A DNA stretch of 64,000 nt from Terriglobia bacterium (GTDB lineage Bacteria > Acidobacteriota > Terriglobia > Terriglobales > Acidobacteriaceae). The notes beneath the pieces were generated by a model. The model ran no database searches and had not been told where the DNA came from. It was given only the letters and a program-made list of their open reading frames with translations. Below, one piece after another: positions 23,276-32,135 of the stretch. A program made the position numbers and the translations under genes. Within the stretch, counting starts at the first letter, position 1. Each line of letters starts with the position of its first letter. The stretch is from the NCBI GenBank assembly GCA_020072645.1, contig JAIQGK010000015.1, forward strand, positions 83,933-147,932. Direction: 5' to 3'.

Positions 23276-24709
23276 TTATCTGCGGTTGTCTGTCTGTGGC
23301 TCAGGATGGATCAGTACCTTAAACAACTCCGGAGCGGCCTGTTTAAAGCGGATTTCCAGCTCCGTGGAAACGTCATGCACGCGGGAGAGCGGCAGTTCGT
23401 CTGACATGGTGCAGTGGCACGACATATAAATCTTCCCACGCACACGCTTGATTTCCACGTCGTGCATATCCACCACTTCAGGAAATTCATGGATCACGGG
23501 CTTGAGCTTCTGCTCCAGTACCGCGTCACGCACCACGGTATTGCCAGGCTCGATTGTTGAAGGCTCGCTCTCAATATGCGTGAGGATGGATGAAATTTCC
23601 GGGACGTCACTGCGGATTTCCGCTTCAAGGACAGTCACCACATCGTGCGCGTCTTTCAGACTGAGAGTTTCGTCCAGCTCCAGATGAAGTTCCGCATGGA
23701 GCCGGCCTTCAAGGTCCTGGACGCTGACATCATGCACGCTGAAGTTATTGCGCGAAGCCACGGCACGGATGCGGTCAAAAATATTTTCATGTCCTGTTTC
23801 ACGCGGGATGGAATGGATGACCACATCGGCATCGGGCAGGATCGTATGCACGGCGCGCGTGATTTCTCCCACCACCTGGCCTGAGCGCTGGAAGGTGACA
23901 TTGCGCGCCAGCCCAACGGTAAGATCGGCAAAATAGCGGTTGCCGGCGCGGCGGATGCGGGCGCGCTCCACCTCAATCACGCCATTTACCTTTAGCGCCG
24001 CGTCCATGATGCGCCCGCGATAGCCGGCGGGAGCGGCGTCCAGCAGTGCATCAATGGTGCGGCGGGCCAGGCGCGAACTAACGTAAACGATTACGGCAGA
24101 GACCATGAGAGCAGCGACGGCATCGGCCTTGGTCAGCCATCCAACGTGCCAGTGCTCGCCTACCCAGACCATTGCCAGTCCCAGCGCCACGACGCCACTG
24201 GAAAAAATATCGGTACTGAAATGGAGAGCGTCAGCCTCCAGAGCCTGGCTGTCATACTTATCGGCAATGACTTGAAGCTTGCGTGAACGCCACCAGTCCA
24301 CCGCCATGGAAAGGAACATCACGCCAAAAGCGGCCAGAGAGGGCTCAATGTGCACGCTATGATGCCCATTGAGACGGCGAACCGCTTCCCAGACGATCCA
24401 GACGCAGGTAAGAAGAAGCAGGCCGGTTTCAATAAAGGCAGAAAAGTTTTCCACCTTGCCATGGCCGTACTGGTGTTCAGCATCGGCAGGCTTATCTGAA
24501 ACCCGGACGGAAAGCAGCGTGACCAGCGCGGCCACCAGATCGAGACCGGAATGCGCCGCCTCAGAAAGAATGCCCAGGCTCAGCGTGGAAATACCGACGA
24601 TCAGCTTGAGGACGGTAATTCCAAGCGCGGCAAGCAGAGAATTGAGCGCAACGTTGCGCTTTTCCTTCTGCATACTATCCAGCACCGGGTTGAGTTCAGC
24701 CGAGGACAC
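23276..24709 (-). CDS. Cation diffusion facilitator (CDF) metal exporter with extra C-terminal domains
   Basis: A 477-residue inner-membrane transporter. The six-helix CDF domain (about 20-215) has the metal-site residues of TM2 (AAHSGLDLVA) and TM5 (DALHFSTDIFSS) and the loop QYGHGKVE. It is followed by three successive cytoplasmic ferredoxin-like dimerisation modules (about 220-300, 310-390 and 400-470; PDADVVIHSIPRE, SVQDLEGRLHAELHLE, HDVEIKRVRGKIYMSCHCTM) where most family members have one. Likely exports Zn, Co, Fe or Mn against protons. The start may be GTG 24709 or ATG 24673. Confidence 0.88.
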   Translation of the reverse strand: MSSAELNPVLDSMQKEKRNVALNSLLAALGITVLKLIVGISTLSLGILSEAAHSGLDLVAALVTLLSVRVSDKPADAEHQYGHGKVENFSAFIETGLLLLTCVWIVWEAVRRLNGHHSVHIEPSLAAFGVMFLSMAVDWWRSRKLQVIADKYDSQALEADALHFSTDIFSSGVVALGLAMVWVGEHWHVGWLTKADAVAALMVSAVIVYVSSRLARRTIDALLDAAPAGYRGRIMDAALKVNGVIEVERARIRRAGNRYFADLTVGLARNVTFQRSGQVVGEITRAVHTILPDADVVIHSIPRETGHENIFDRIRAVASRNNFSVHDVSVQDLEGRLHAELHLELDETLSLKDAHDVVTVLEAEIRSDVPEISSILTHIESEPSTIEPGNTVVRDAVLEQKLKPVIHEFPEVVDMHDVEIKRVRGKIYMSCHCTMSDELPLSRVHDVSTELEIRFKQAAPELFKVLIHPEPQTDNRR

Positions 24710-24835
24710 ACTGCCATTGTCTCAAGTTTTTGGTTCCTAGTACTACAACCATTGTTGCTGGCTGCATTTGCCAAAAAACCATTATGCTAGGATATTGCCG
24801 CCTGACTTCCCTTATACGACGAAAGGAACCCAACG

Positions 24836-25921
24836 ATGATTCGCAGGCTCATTATTTGCGTTTTTATAGCATCCACGGCGCTGGCGCAGACGCCAGGCGC
24901 AACCAAGAAGCAAGGCGCGGCGACGACGAAGGCCCCTTCAGCCAGCCCGACGCCGACCCCGAAGGCAACGCCTCCCTCATTATTAAAGCGCGATGAACAG
25001 CCTGCTGAGTTGCCGCCAGAGACGCCAGTGATCAGCATTAAAGGCCTTTGTCCGGCTGAAAACAGCCCGGCAGTGAGCAATAAGGTGCCTTCTAACAGTG
25101 ACTGCTCCATGACGGTGACCAAGCAGCAGTTCGATAACCTGGTGAAGGCCTTTAACACGAACAACCAGACTGTGACCCAGGCGCAGCGGCGCAATCTGGG
25201 ACAATCCTACGTGGAGTTGCTGATATTTTCAGAAGCCGCCAAGGCCGCGGGTATAGAAAATACTCCGGCTTTCATTGAAGTGATGCGTGTGCTGCGGATG
25301 AAAACGCTGGGCGACCTTTACCGCAACCAGTTGGCAGAACAGTACCGCACCCCGTCGCAGCAGGAGATTGAGGATTATTACAAGGCCAATCCGGACAAAT
25401 TTGAAGGCGCCAAGCTGACCAGGATTTTTATCCCGACGAGCGATCCTGATCCGCAGGCTACCGCAGAAAAAAAGGCCGAGTACCAGAAGAAAGCCCCGCA
25501 GGTGGCGGACGATATACAGGCACGCGCGGCCAAGGGTGAAGACATGAGCAAACTGCAAAAAGAGGCTTATACGACCCTGGCAATCGCTGCTACGCCTCCG
25601 ACCACGGACCTGGGCCTGGCCCGCCATGGCACTTTCCCGCCCAAGATTGAACAGGAAATCTTTTCCCACAAAGCGGGAGAGGTCTTCCGCTCTGATGAAG
25701 CAACAGGCCACATGATTTACCGGGTCGATAGCCGGCAGACTAGTCCGCTGGATAGCGTAAAAGCTGAGATAACGCAGCAGCTATTCCGCCAGAAGATGGA
25801 AGCGAAGACCAAGGAGCTGAATGCACCGGTGCACGTCGAGTATGACGAAAAATATTTTGGCCCGCCGGTTACGCCAATGCAGCTCAAGCCGCCTGTGCCG
25901 CCGAATCCGCAAGGCAGATAA
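24836..25921 (+). CDS. Exported PpiC-type peptidyl-prolyl isomerase / SurA-like chaperone
   Basis: A 361-residue protein: signal peptide (about 1-18), Ala/Pro/Thr-rich linker (20-50), an N-terminal SurA_N-like helical region (TKQQFDNLVKAFN...LIFSEAAKAAGIENTPAF) and a parvulin-like domain (about 180-320; EDYYKANPDKFEGAKLTRIFI, LGLARHGTFPPKIEQEIFSHKAGEV, GHMIYRVDSRQTSPLDSV). The parvulin strand order is recognisable, though catalytic residues cannot be verified by eye. It ends in a Pro-rich tail. It probably helps fold outer-membrane or secreted proteins in the periplasm. AAAGGAACC precedes the ATG. Confidence 0.8.
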   Translation: MIRRLIICVFIASTALAQTPGATKKQGAATTKAPSASPTPTPKATPPSLLKRDEQPAELPPETPVISIKGLCPAENSPAVSNKVPSNSDCSMTVTKQQFDNLVKAFNTNNQTVTQAQRRNLGQSYVELLIFSEAAKAAGIENTPAFIEVMRVLRMKTLGDLYRNQLAEQYRTPSQQEIEDYYKANPDKFEGAKLTRIFIPTSDPDPQATAEKKAEYQKKAPQVADDIQARAAKGEDMSKLQKEAYTTLAIAATPPTTDLGLARHGTFPPKIEQEIFSHKAGEVFRSDEATGHMIYRVDSRQTSPLDSVKAEITQQLFRQKMEAKTKELNAPVHVEYDEKYFGPPVTPMQLKPPVPPNPQGR

Positions 25922-26023
25922 AAGCTAAAATTGCATGATGAATGCAAAGATCGCCGTGGCGTTGCGGGCTGCGGCGTGAAAGGGCAAATCGCGGCAAGCG
26001 AGCGCCAATCTTGAACGGCAGAA

Positions 26024-27109
26024 ATGGCAGTGAACACCCAAAAACCGACGGTGCTGGTGACCGGAGTTTCCGGCAACCTGGGCGTTCGTCTCCTCAAGCA
26101 ACTGGCGGACTTTAACGTAATCGGCACGGACATTCGCGAACCGGAAGATGCATCCAGTCTGGCGCGCTTTGAGAAAGTTGATCTGGCGGAAGAGCGCTCC
26201 TGCGATCAATTGCTGGACCTGATGCGCACGCACCGTCCGGAGTCAGTAGTTCATCTGGCGTTCATTCTGGATCCGTTGCGCTCCGGAGTTGTGGAGAAAA
26301 AACGCATGTGGCGGGTGAACGTTGCGGGCACCAGCCGCGTTACTGAAGCCATTGCGGAACACAACCGCATGCTGGGCGTGATTGACAAGTTTATCTTTCC
26401 CAGCAGCGCGTTGGTGTATGGTCCTGACCTCACCAAACCGGCGACGGAAGACGCTCCGCTGAACGCGCAGAGCCTGCCGTATGCGCTCCATCAGCAAGAA
26501 GCCGACCGCACGGTGCAATCGCGGGTCAAGAGCATGAAGACCAAGGTGTACATTCTGCGTCCGCACGTTTTTGCCGGGCCTACGGTACAGAATTATCAGA
26601 TGGGTGTGCTGCGCGGCATTCCCGGCGGAAAAGGACGTTTGGCGGAACGTTTGCGCCGTCAAGGCAAGCGCCTGCCACTTTGGCTGCCTTCACGCGGTGA
26701 CTACCTGGAGCACAAGTTTCAGTTTGTCCACATTGATGATGTAGCTCGGTTGATTGCACACATACTGCAACGCAAACTGCTGGACCCAAAACTCACGATC
26801 CTGAACGTGGCCGGCCGAGGCGATCCGCTGGAACTGCGCCGGTGCATTGACATTGCAAAGATAGAAGTTCAGCGCGTTCCAGCAAGGTCGATTTGCAAAC
26901 AGGCGCTCCGCGTGCTCTGGGACCTTGGCGTTTCCGATATTCCGCCCGAAGCGCTTCCCTACCTGCTGGGCTCCAGCACCATGGACACCGCGCGCCTGCG
27001 CGTCTTTCTGGGCGAGCATTACCGCTCTGTGATTGAGCACACATGCGAAGAAGCGCTGGCAGAAGGTTTCACCAGCATGCCGGTGGCGACTTCAGCGGCC
27101 AAGAGCTGA
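26024..27109 (+). CDS. Extended SDR / NAD-dependent epimerase-like protein
   Basis: A 361-residue cytoplasmic protein with a Rossmann start VLVTGVSGNLGVRLLKQL (TGxxGNLG at 13-20), acidic residue after strand 2 (GTDIREPE), SVVHLAF, FPSSALVYG and a C-terminal substrate domain (PHVFAGPTV, FQFVHIDDVARLIAHIL). In the active-site YxxxK motif, Tyr153 is present but the Lys is replaced by Gln157 (YALHQQEAD). It may therefore be a non-catalytic or altered member. Immediate neighbours give no pathway clue. Confidence 0.8.
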   Translation: MAVNTQKPTVLVTGVSGNLGVRLLKQLADFNVIGTDIREPEDASSLARFEKVDLAEERSCDQLLDLMRTHRPESVVHLAFILDPLRSGVVEKKRMWRVNVAGTSRVTEAIAEHNRMLGVIDKFIFPSSALVYGPDLTKPATEDAPLNAQSLPYALHQQEADRTVQSRVKSMKTKVYILRPHVFAGPTVQNYQMGVLRGIPGGKGRLAERLRRQGKRLPLWLPSRGDYLEHKFQFVHIDDVARLIAHILQRKLLDPKLTILNVAGRGDPLELRRCIDIAKIEVQRVPARSICKQALRVLWDLGVSDIPPEALPYLLGSSTMDTARLRVFLGEHYRSVIEHTCEEALAEGFTSMPVATSAAKS

Positions 27110-27216
27110 AAACTCACCACTGTTAAGCACTCATGACGCTGATCTGCGTTGGCAGGTAAATCTCTGTGACAGAGAGACGTAGCATGCTAAGTCTCTACGG
27201 AAACATTTTCTCTCAA

Positions 27217-28209
27217 TCATCCGTGGTGTTGTTCTGGCGTGATCCGTGGCCGCTGCGGCGCGGGACAACAACCGGGCTCGCAGTGCGCTAGAATTTCTGT
27301 CGTCGGCGAATGTAAGAGCATGTCGCAAACCATACTAACAAGCTTAGGATGCGCGCCTGCCGTGCCGGCGCGGACCATCTTCATACCGAGCTGGTCGCAT
27401 AGCGCTCGCGCTTCAGTATCCAGGTCATAAAGCACTTCCATGTGGTCGGAAATAAACCCGATGGGACAGATAATCACCCTGCGAACGCCAGCCGCATGTT
27501 GCTGGCGCAGGTAATCGCAGATATCGGGCGCAAGCCAGGGCTGCGTGGGAGGGCCGCTGCGGCTCTGGAAAACCAGAGTCCAGTTGCTCATGCCAGAGGC
27601 GGCGGCAACGCGCGCGCTGGCTTCCTTTAACTGCCGCAGGTATGGAGACGCTTCGGCCATGCTTACGGGAATACTATGAGCGGTGAAAATGAGTTGCTCG
27701 GCTCCTTGCAGTTCGGCCATGGCGGCGCGAACGCGGTCGGTCATGGCTTCAATAAATTCGGGGCGATCGCAAAAGTTCGGCAGCTTTTCAATTACCATAT
27801 CCTGCACGCTGGCGGTCTGTTGCGCCCGCGCAATGTCTTCTCGATACTGGCGGCAGCCTGAGTACGATCCGAAAGCCGAAGTGGTGAGCGCCGCGGCGCG
27901 ACGAACGCCTTCAGCGTGCATCTGCTTCAGCGTGTCCGCCAGCAGCGGATGCCAGTTGCGATTGCCCCAATATACCGGCACGGCAATGCCTTTGGTTCTG
28001 CACTCGCCTTCCAGCGCGGCTATCAGTTGCTTGTTCTGGTCATTGATGGGGCTGCGGCCGTCAAAGTGGTAGTAATGCTCGGCCACTTCCAGCATGCGTT
28101 CGCGTGGAACGTTCTTGCCGCGCAACACGTTTTCCAGAAAAGGGACTACGTCTTCATGCTTTTCCGGGCCGCCAAAAGAGACAACCAGCAATGCGTCAAA
28201 TGAGTTCAT
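27217..28209 (-). CDS. hemH: Ferrochelatase
   Basis: About 330 residues from ATG 28209. Family signs: N-terminal ALLVVSFGGPEKHEDVVPFL, SPINDQN, VYWGNRNWHPLL, the metal-site histidine in FTAHSIP (His178), and CPIGFISDHMEVLYDLD with the conserved Glu258. It inserts Fe2+ into a porphyrin (protoporphyrin IX or coproporphyrin III) as the closing step of haem synthesis. A Cys-rich end (HCEPGCCP) may hold an iron-sulfur cluster, seen in some ferrochelatases. It stands alone, without other haem genes. Confidence 0.92.
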   Translation of the reverse strand: MNSFDALLVVSFGGPEKHEDVVPFLENVLRGKNVPRERMLEVAEHYYHFDGRSPINDQNKQLIAALEGECRTKGIAVPVYWGNRNWHPLLADTLKQMHAEGVRRAAALTTSAFGSYSGCRQYREDIARAQQTASVQDMVIEKLPNFCDRPEFIEAMTDRVRAAMAELQGAEQLIFTAHSIPVSMAEASPYLRQLKEASARVAAASGMSNWTLVFQSRSGPPTQPWLAPDICDYLRQQHAAGVRRVIICPIGFISDHMEVLYDLDTEARALCDQLGMKMVRAGTAGAHPKLVSMVCDMLLHSPTTEILAHCEPGCCPAPQRPRITPEQHHG

Positions 28210-28292
28210 GGGAAGCAAAGATTCTAAATCATCGCCGTCTCAAAACCGTTTAACCAATGGTTAACATCGGCTTGCATAAACATTAAACCTTA

Positions 28293-28391
28293 CCGCTGAT
28301 GACGCTGATAACACTGATTTGCACTGATCAAAGTAATTCAATAAAAGAATTTAGCTTGGTAAATCGGTGTCATCCGTCTCATCGGTAGCGG
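28293..28391. repeat. Imperfect palindromic interspersed element
   Basis: Left arm 28293-28320 (CCGCTGATGACGCTGATAAC...) and right arm 28361-28391 (ending TCATCGGTAGCGG) are imperfect inverted copies made of 'GATGACGCTGATAACACTGAT' type words around an A/T-rich centre. It lies in the divergent region between hemH and the serine-hydrolase-like gene. Its style is like the element at 23203 but the words differ. Confidence 0.45.
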
Positions 28392-28444
28392 GGTTTGCTT
28401 TTATGGAAAGTAATTGACATCTTTCATGTCTATAATCTCCAGCC

Positions 28445-29962
28445 ATGCACGCTACATCCATTTCAAAGCCAGCCCTAGCAACGATTGCGATATTGCTTCT
28501 CTGCTCCGCCGCCAACGCCTTGCAGTCCGCACCCTCAAGCGCCGATCTCAAGACAGCCGATTTTGACGGTATCGTCCAGCGCGTCATCGCGCAGGAACGG
28601 GTCGTTGGAGCGTCGGTGCTGGTGGCGCGAGGTGACAAGATCCTGCTGCACAAGGGCTATGGCTTTGCCGATCTCGCACTGGAAGCGCCGGCAAAAGCTG
28701 AAACCGTCTATCACATTGTTGGGCCCATGCTGCCGTTCACCGGCATTGCGGTAATGCAGCAGGTGGAGCGCGGCAAGCTTTCACTGGACGATGACATCTC
28801 CAAGTTCATTCCTGAATTTCCTTTGCAGGGTCATCACGTTACCGTGCGGCAACTGCTCAACCATACTTCCGGCATTGTGGACTACCACTACCTTGGCGAT
28901 CCCATTGAAGCCACCAGCCGCCAGCCTAAAGCTCTGGATGAAGTAACAGCCTTATATGCCGGTAAAAGATGGGTCAATGAGCCTGGCCAGAAGTGGGATT
29001 GGTCCATCTCCGGCTTCAATCTTCTGGTCACAATCGTGGAGCGCGTCACCGGCCAGAGCTTCCCTGACTACGTGCAGCAAAACATTTTCAAGCCTGCGGG
29101 AGTGAAGTCAACTTCGTACTGTGACGACTTTACGCTTACACGCGGACTGGCCCACGCGTATCGCAAAATCGGCGGCGGTTACGTTGAAGCGCGCGAAAAC
29201 GGCATGGTCTATAACTCTGACCTGCGCTTTTGCTCCACCGTGGGCGATCTTCTGCAGTTGTGGCGCGCTATCAAAGACAAGCATCTCGTCCGCCCTGAAA
29301 CATTCCAGCAGATGACAACCGCTGAGGGCGCGGCGCAGCATATGTCCGCGCAGGACCCCAAAGCGCAATACGGGTTCGCCATGATCCTGAACCATGAAGA
29401 GGATCATCGTCGAATCGGCCAGCACGGATCGCTCATGGGATACAGCGGCAGCCTGTATGACTTTCCTGAAGACAATCTCACCATCATAGTGCTGACCAAC
29501 ACTGAAGACCAGAACGCTTACGCCATCACGCGCGCCCTGGGCCGCGCGATCCTTGGCTTGCCTGCTCTGCCCGCGCCCAAGCGTGAAGCTGAACCCACGC
29601 TGGCCGATAAACCAATTTCCGCCGACGAGCGCAAGCAGCTTGCCGGAACGTTTGTGCTCAAACTGGGCCAGGTGGGCGCCGGCGCTAATCTGCATGACTC
29701 TTTCGCGCAATATCGCCGGACATATCGCGTCTTCGATGAAAACGGACGGCTGATGATCCAGCCGCTGGGTGAAGGCCCGGAGCGTTTGCTCAAACAGGAT
29801 GACGGCAGCTTTGCCATGCGGTCATCGCCTGTGGCGCATATTTCTTTCGTAGTGCAGAACGGTCACGCCACAACGATGAAGCTGGATTCACCGGGCTTTC
29901 CGCTGGTGGGAGGGCGCGTAGGCGATGGCGATCCGGAGACGTTTCACGGGCAGTTGAGGTAG
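28445..29962 (+). CDS. Exported serine-beta-lactamase-fold protein lacking catalytic residues
   Basis: A 505-residue exported protein with the class C beta-lactamase/DD-peptidase fold: signal peptide (about 1-26), lactamase domain (about 40-370: VLVARGDKILLHKGYGFADL, VRQLLNHTSGI, HGSLMGYSG, TIIVLTNTED) and a C-terminal beta domain (385-500). The nucleophile motif SxxK should follow 'YHIV', but reads GPML (Gly93, Leu96), and the second motif YxN reads WSI (186-188). The third motif HGS is kept. So the fold is intact but the Ser, Lys and Tyr are gone: a probable pseudoenzyme that may bind cell-wall or peptide ligands. Confidence 0.8.
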   Translation: MHATSISKPALATIAILLLCSAANALQSAPSSADLKTADFDGIVQRVIAQERVVGASVLVARGDKILLHKGYGFADLALEAPAKAETVYHIVGPMLPFTGIAVMQQVERGKLSLDDDISKFIPEFPLQGHHVTVRQLLNHTSGIVDYHYLGDPIEATSRQPKALDEVTALYAGKRWVNEPGQKWDWSISGFNLLVTIVERVTGQSFPDYVQQNIFKPAGVKSTSYCDDFTLTRGLAHAYRKIGGGYVEARENGMVYNSDLRFCSTVGDLLQLWRAIKDKHLVRPETFQQMTTAEGAAQHMSAQDPKAQYGFAMILNHEEDHRRIGQHGSLMGYSGSLYDFPEDNLTIIVLTNTEDQNAYAITRALGRAILGLPALPAPKREAEPTLADKPISADERKQLAGTFVLKLGQVGAGANLHDSFAQYRRTYRVFDENGRLMIQPLGEGPERLLKQDDGSFAMRSSPVAHISFVVQNGHATTMKLDSPGFPLVGGRVGDGDPETFHGQLR

Positions 29963-29963
29963 G

Positions 29964-29990
29964 TCCGGCGGGCAACTTTCACCCGCCGGA
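29964..29990. terminator. Strong hairpin between convergent genes
   Basis: TCCGGCGGG/CCCGCCGGA make a perfect 9-bp stem with a 9-base loop. It lacks a T-tract on either strand, so it may stop transcription weakly or protect 3' ends of both convergent mRNAs. Confidence 0.45.
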
Positions 29991-30001
29991 GAATGACGAA
30001 G

Positions 30002-30430
30002 CTACTTACACTCCGCCTTGAGGGCTTCCTTGAGGATGGAATCAGGCAGGGACGTTTTGTGTGAAGAGGACTCAAAGCTCTGGGTGAACCAGTCGATTTC
30101 CGAGTTTTGCGATTTGCGCGCGCAGCAGGTGATGAACGGACGGCATGCGTTGCCGCCGCAGTCAGCGGACGTGGAGCAGCGAATACCACAACCGCACTGG
30201 CAGAATCCCGACTTGGTAGCGCCAGCGGGTGCTGCATCCGGCTGTGACGTCAGGGCCGCAGCCTGGGGCAGAAGGTCCGGGAACACGCTCTTGATCGAGA
30301 GGTCCGGCATCAGGTAAGTCCGGATGGCCGGAGTGACTGTTGCGCGTGAAGAACTGGAATCAGACGTTGCAGCAAGGGCAGCCGTGGCCGCCAGCAGAAG
30401 AACAAATACCAGGAACAATTTTTTCGTCAT
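30002..30430 (-). CDS. Small secreted Cys-rich protein
   Basis: A 142-residue protein with signal peptide MTKKLFLVFVLLLAATAALA. Eight cysteines cluster between residues 77 and 103 (CQCGC, RC, DC, NAC, TCC) and one more sits near the C-terminus. The flanks are low in cysteine, so this is a compact disulfide knot or metal-binding knob. No known family is recognised. It is convergent with the lactamase-fold gene and has no same-strand neighbour nearby. ATG at 30430. Confidence 0.65.
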   Translation of the reverse strand: MTKKLFLVFVLLLAATAALAATSDSSSSRATVTPAIRTYLMPDLSIKSVFPDLLPQAAALTSQPDAAPAGATKSGFCQCGCGIRCSTSADCGGNACRPFITCCARKSQNSEIDWFTQSFESSSHKTSLPDSILKEALKAECK

Positions 30431-30749
30431 ACGCAGTGTCCTTCCTTAAAGACCAGCCGAAAGGTCTTATCAAAAAATTCTAGTCCCGCGAACCGGACAA
30501 ACAGCAGCAAAATCGCGTATTAGAGATGACGCGCTTCCCGTTTTGAAACCTCTGTTGATCTAACCAACCTCCATGTTTGACTCTCCGGGTCTTTTCTCGC
30601 GACCTATCAGCCAACTATCACTCAACTGTGGAACAGCCCTGTTCACCAGCGGTAACCACAGCATGGAAACATATTGCTTGAATCAGAGTAGCTGGATGGA
30701 GTAGGCTAAGCTTAACCCCCTAGCCTATTACCTTTTTGGAGGACTCCAT

Positions 30750-31364
30750 ATGCACAAGAGAGTCGCAATCCTCGCCGTTTATTGTCTGGCGATTGCTGGG
30801 TTTGCCGTGGCCCAGAGCAATCCGCAGAGCGCGCCGGCATCTGGCCAGACGGCATCACAATCCACACCGCAAACCAATGCGCCCACAACTCCCGGCACTT
30901 CCACCGATGCGCAAGCCACGCCGAAGAATGACAACGCGGCAGATTCGAAAGATCCCAAGACGTCTCCGACGGCCACACAGACAGCCGCGCCAAACCACAC
31001 GCCGGTAACCGGGATCAAGATTCCGTCTGGCTCCCGGGTTTACGTTGCGCCCATGGGCGGCTTTGAAAGCTACATAGTTGCGGGCATCATGAAGAAAAAG
31101 GTCCCGGTAGCAATTGTGGCCGACCGCGACAAAGCCGACTTTGAGATCAAAGGCGCCGCGGAATCGCAAAAAGCCGGCTGGGCCAAGATCATGTTCACGG
31201 GCAACGACTCTACCAATGAAGAGGCCAGCATTAACGTAACGGAGATCAAAACCGGCGACGTTGTCTTTGCTTATTCCGTGCACAAAGGGAACTCCGTGAG
31301 AGGCAAGCAGAGCGCCGGAGAAGCCATTGGCAAGCACTTGAATGAAGCGATTGGGAAGGATTAA
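30750..31364 (+). CDS. Exported protein, tandem paralogue A
   Basis: A 204-residue protein: signal peptide (about 1-21), an Asn/Thr/Pro/Gln-rich linker (about 22-90) and a globular domain (about 92-204; RVYVAPMGGFESYIVAGIMKKKVPVAIV, ADFEIKGAAES, NEEASINVTEIKTGDVVFAYSVHKGN, GEAIGKHLNEAI). The domain is shared with the next gene and resembles small lipoprotein-like sensors whose job is unknown. GGAGGACTCCAT stands before the ATG. It is 129 bases from its paralogue, on the same strand. Confidence 0.7.
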   Translation: MHKRVAILAVYCLAIAGFAVAQSNPQSAPASGQTASQSTPQTNAPTTPGTSTDAQATPKNDNAADSKDPKTSPTATQTAAPNHTPVTGIKIPSGSRVYVAPMGGFESYIVAGIMKKKVPVAIVADRDKADFEIKGAAESQKAGWAKIMFTGNDSTNEEASINVTEIKTGDVVFAYSVHKGNSVRGKQSAGEAIGKHLNEAIGKD

Positions 31365-31493
31365 CGAGTTGACGATGAACGTACGGTGATTTCAGCGGGC
31401 TGGAGGCCCAATGAAATCCAACTGCACGGTTAAGCCGCGCCCTGACACAAACCAGATTTAGCGGAAGAATGTCCGCACCCTAAAGGAGATTCC

Positions 31494-31946
31494 ATGAAAA
31501 AAGCAATCGTTATTCTGCTGGCAATGGCCTTCAGCCTGGCGGGGTTCGCCCAGGACACAAAGAGCAAGGACGCAAAAGCTCCAGAAAAGACGGAAAAGAA
31601 GATCCCGGCAAACTCCAAGGTATTTCTCGCCCCGATGGGCGGCTTTGAAAATGATCTGAAGGCCGCTATCGAAAGCAAGAAGGTCCCGGTTGTACTGGTC
31701 ACGGACAAAGACCAGGCTGACTACGAGATCTCGGGAACGTCGGATTCGGAGAAAGCCGGAGCGGTGAAAAAAGCCGTTATGTGGAACTGGCACTCCAACG
31801 AGCAGGCCAGCATTACCGTCACGGAACACAAGAGTGGCGAGGTGGTATTTGCCTACTCCGTCAATAAGAAGAGCTCAGCCCACGGCAAACGCAGCACCGC
31901 TGAAGCCTGCGCCAAGCACTTGAAAGAGCAGATAGAAGGCAAGTAG
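31494..31946 (+). CDS. Exported protein, tandem paralogue B
   Basis: A 150-residue version of the previous protein without the long linker: signal peptide MKKAIVILLAMAFSLAGFAQ, a short Lys/Glu linker, then the shared domain (KVFLAPMGGFENDLKAAIESKKVPVVLV, QADYEISGTS, NEQASITVTEHKSGEVVFAYSVNKKS, AEACAKHLKEQIE). The APMGGFE, VPV.(I/L)V and GxVVFAYSV segments are nearly the same in both copies, which fits a tandem duplication. AAAGGAGATTCC precedes the ATG. Confidence 0.7.
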   Translation: MKKAIVILLAMAFSLAGFAQDTKSKDAKAPEKTEKKIPANSKVFLAPMGGFENDLKAAIESKKVPVVLVTDKDQADYEISGTSDSEKAGAVKKAVMWNWHSNEQASITVTEHKSGEVVFAYSVNKKSSAHGKRSTAEACAKHLKEQIEGK

Positions 31947-31982
31947 ACGCATCCGCACGTCAAATGCGTGAGGAGTCCAGTC

Positions 31983-32002
31983 GCCGGGGCGAAGGCCCCG
32001 GC
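31983..32002 (+). terminator. Probable transcript-end hairpin
   Basis: GCCGGGGC/GCCCCGGC is a perfect 8-bp stem with a GAAG tetraloop, 37 bases after the stop of paralogue B. There is no T-tract behind it, so intrinsic termination is uncertain. Confidence 0.5.
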
Positions 32003-32135
32003 TGATTGAAGAGTCTGGAAAAACTTTTATCAGAGCACGACTTTTAGTGCGACCTGCCCAGACTCCCCAAATTGAATTCCTATCTTCCGAAGATTCGCGC
32101 AGTGGTGCGTGCATTATCGATCCCGGATCTACCGA

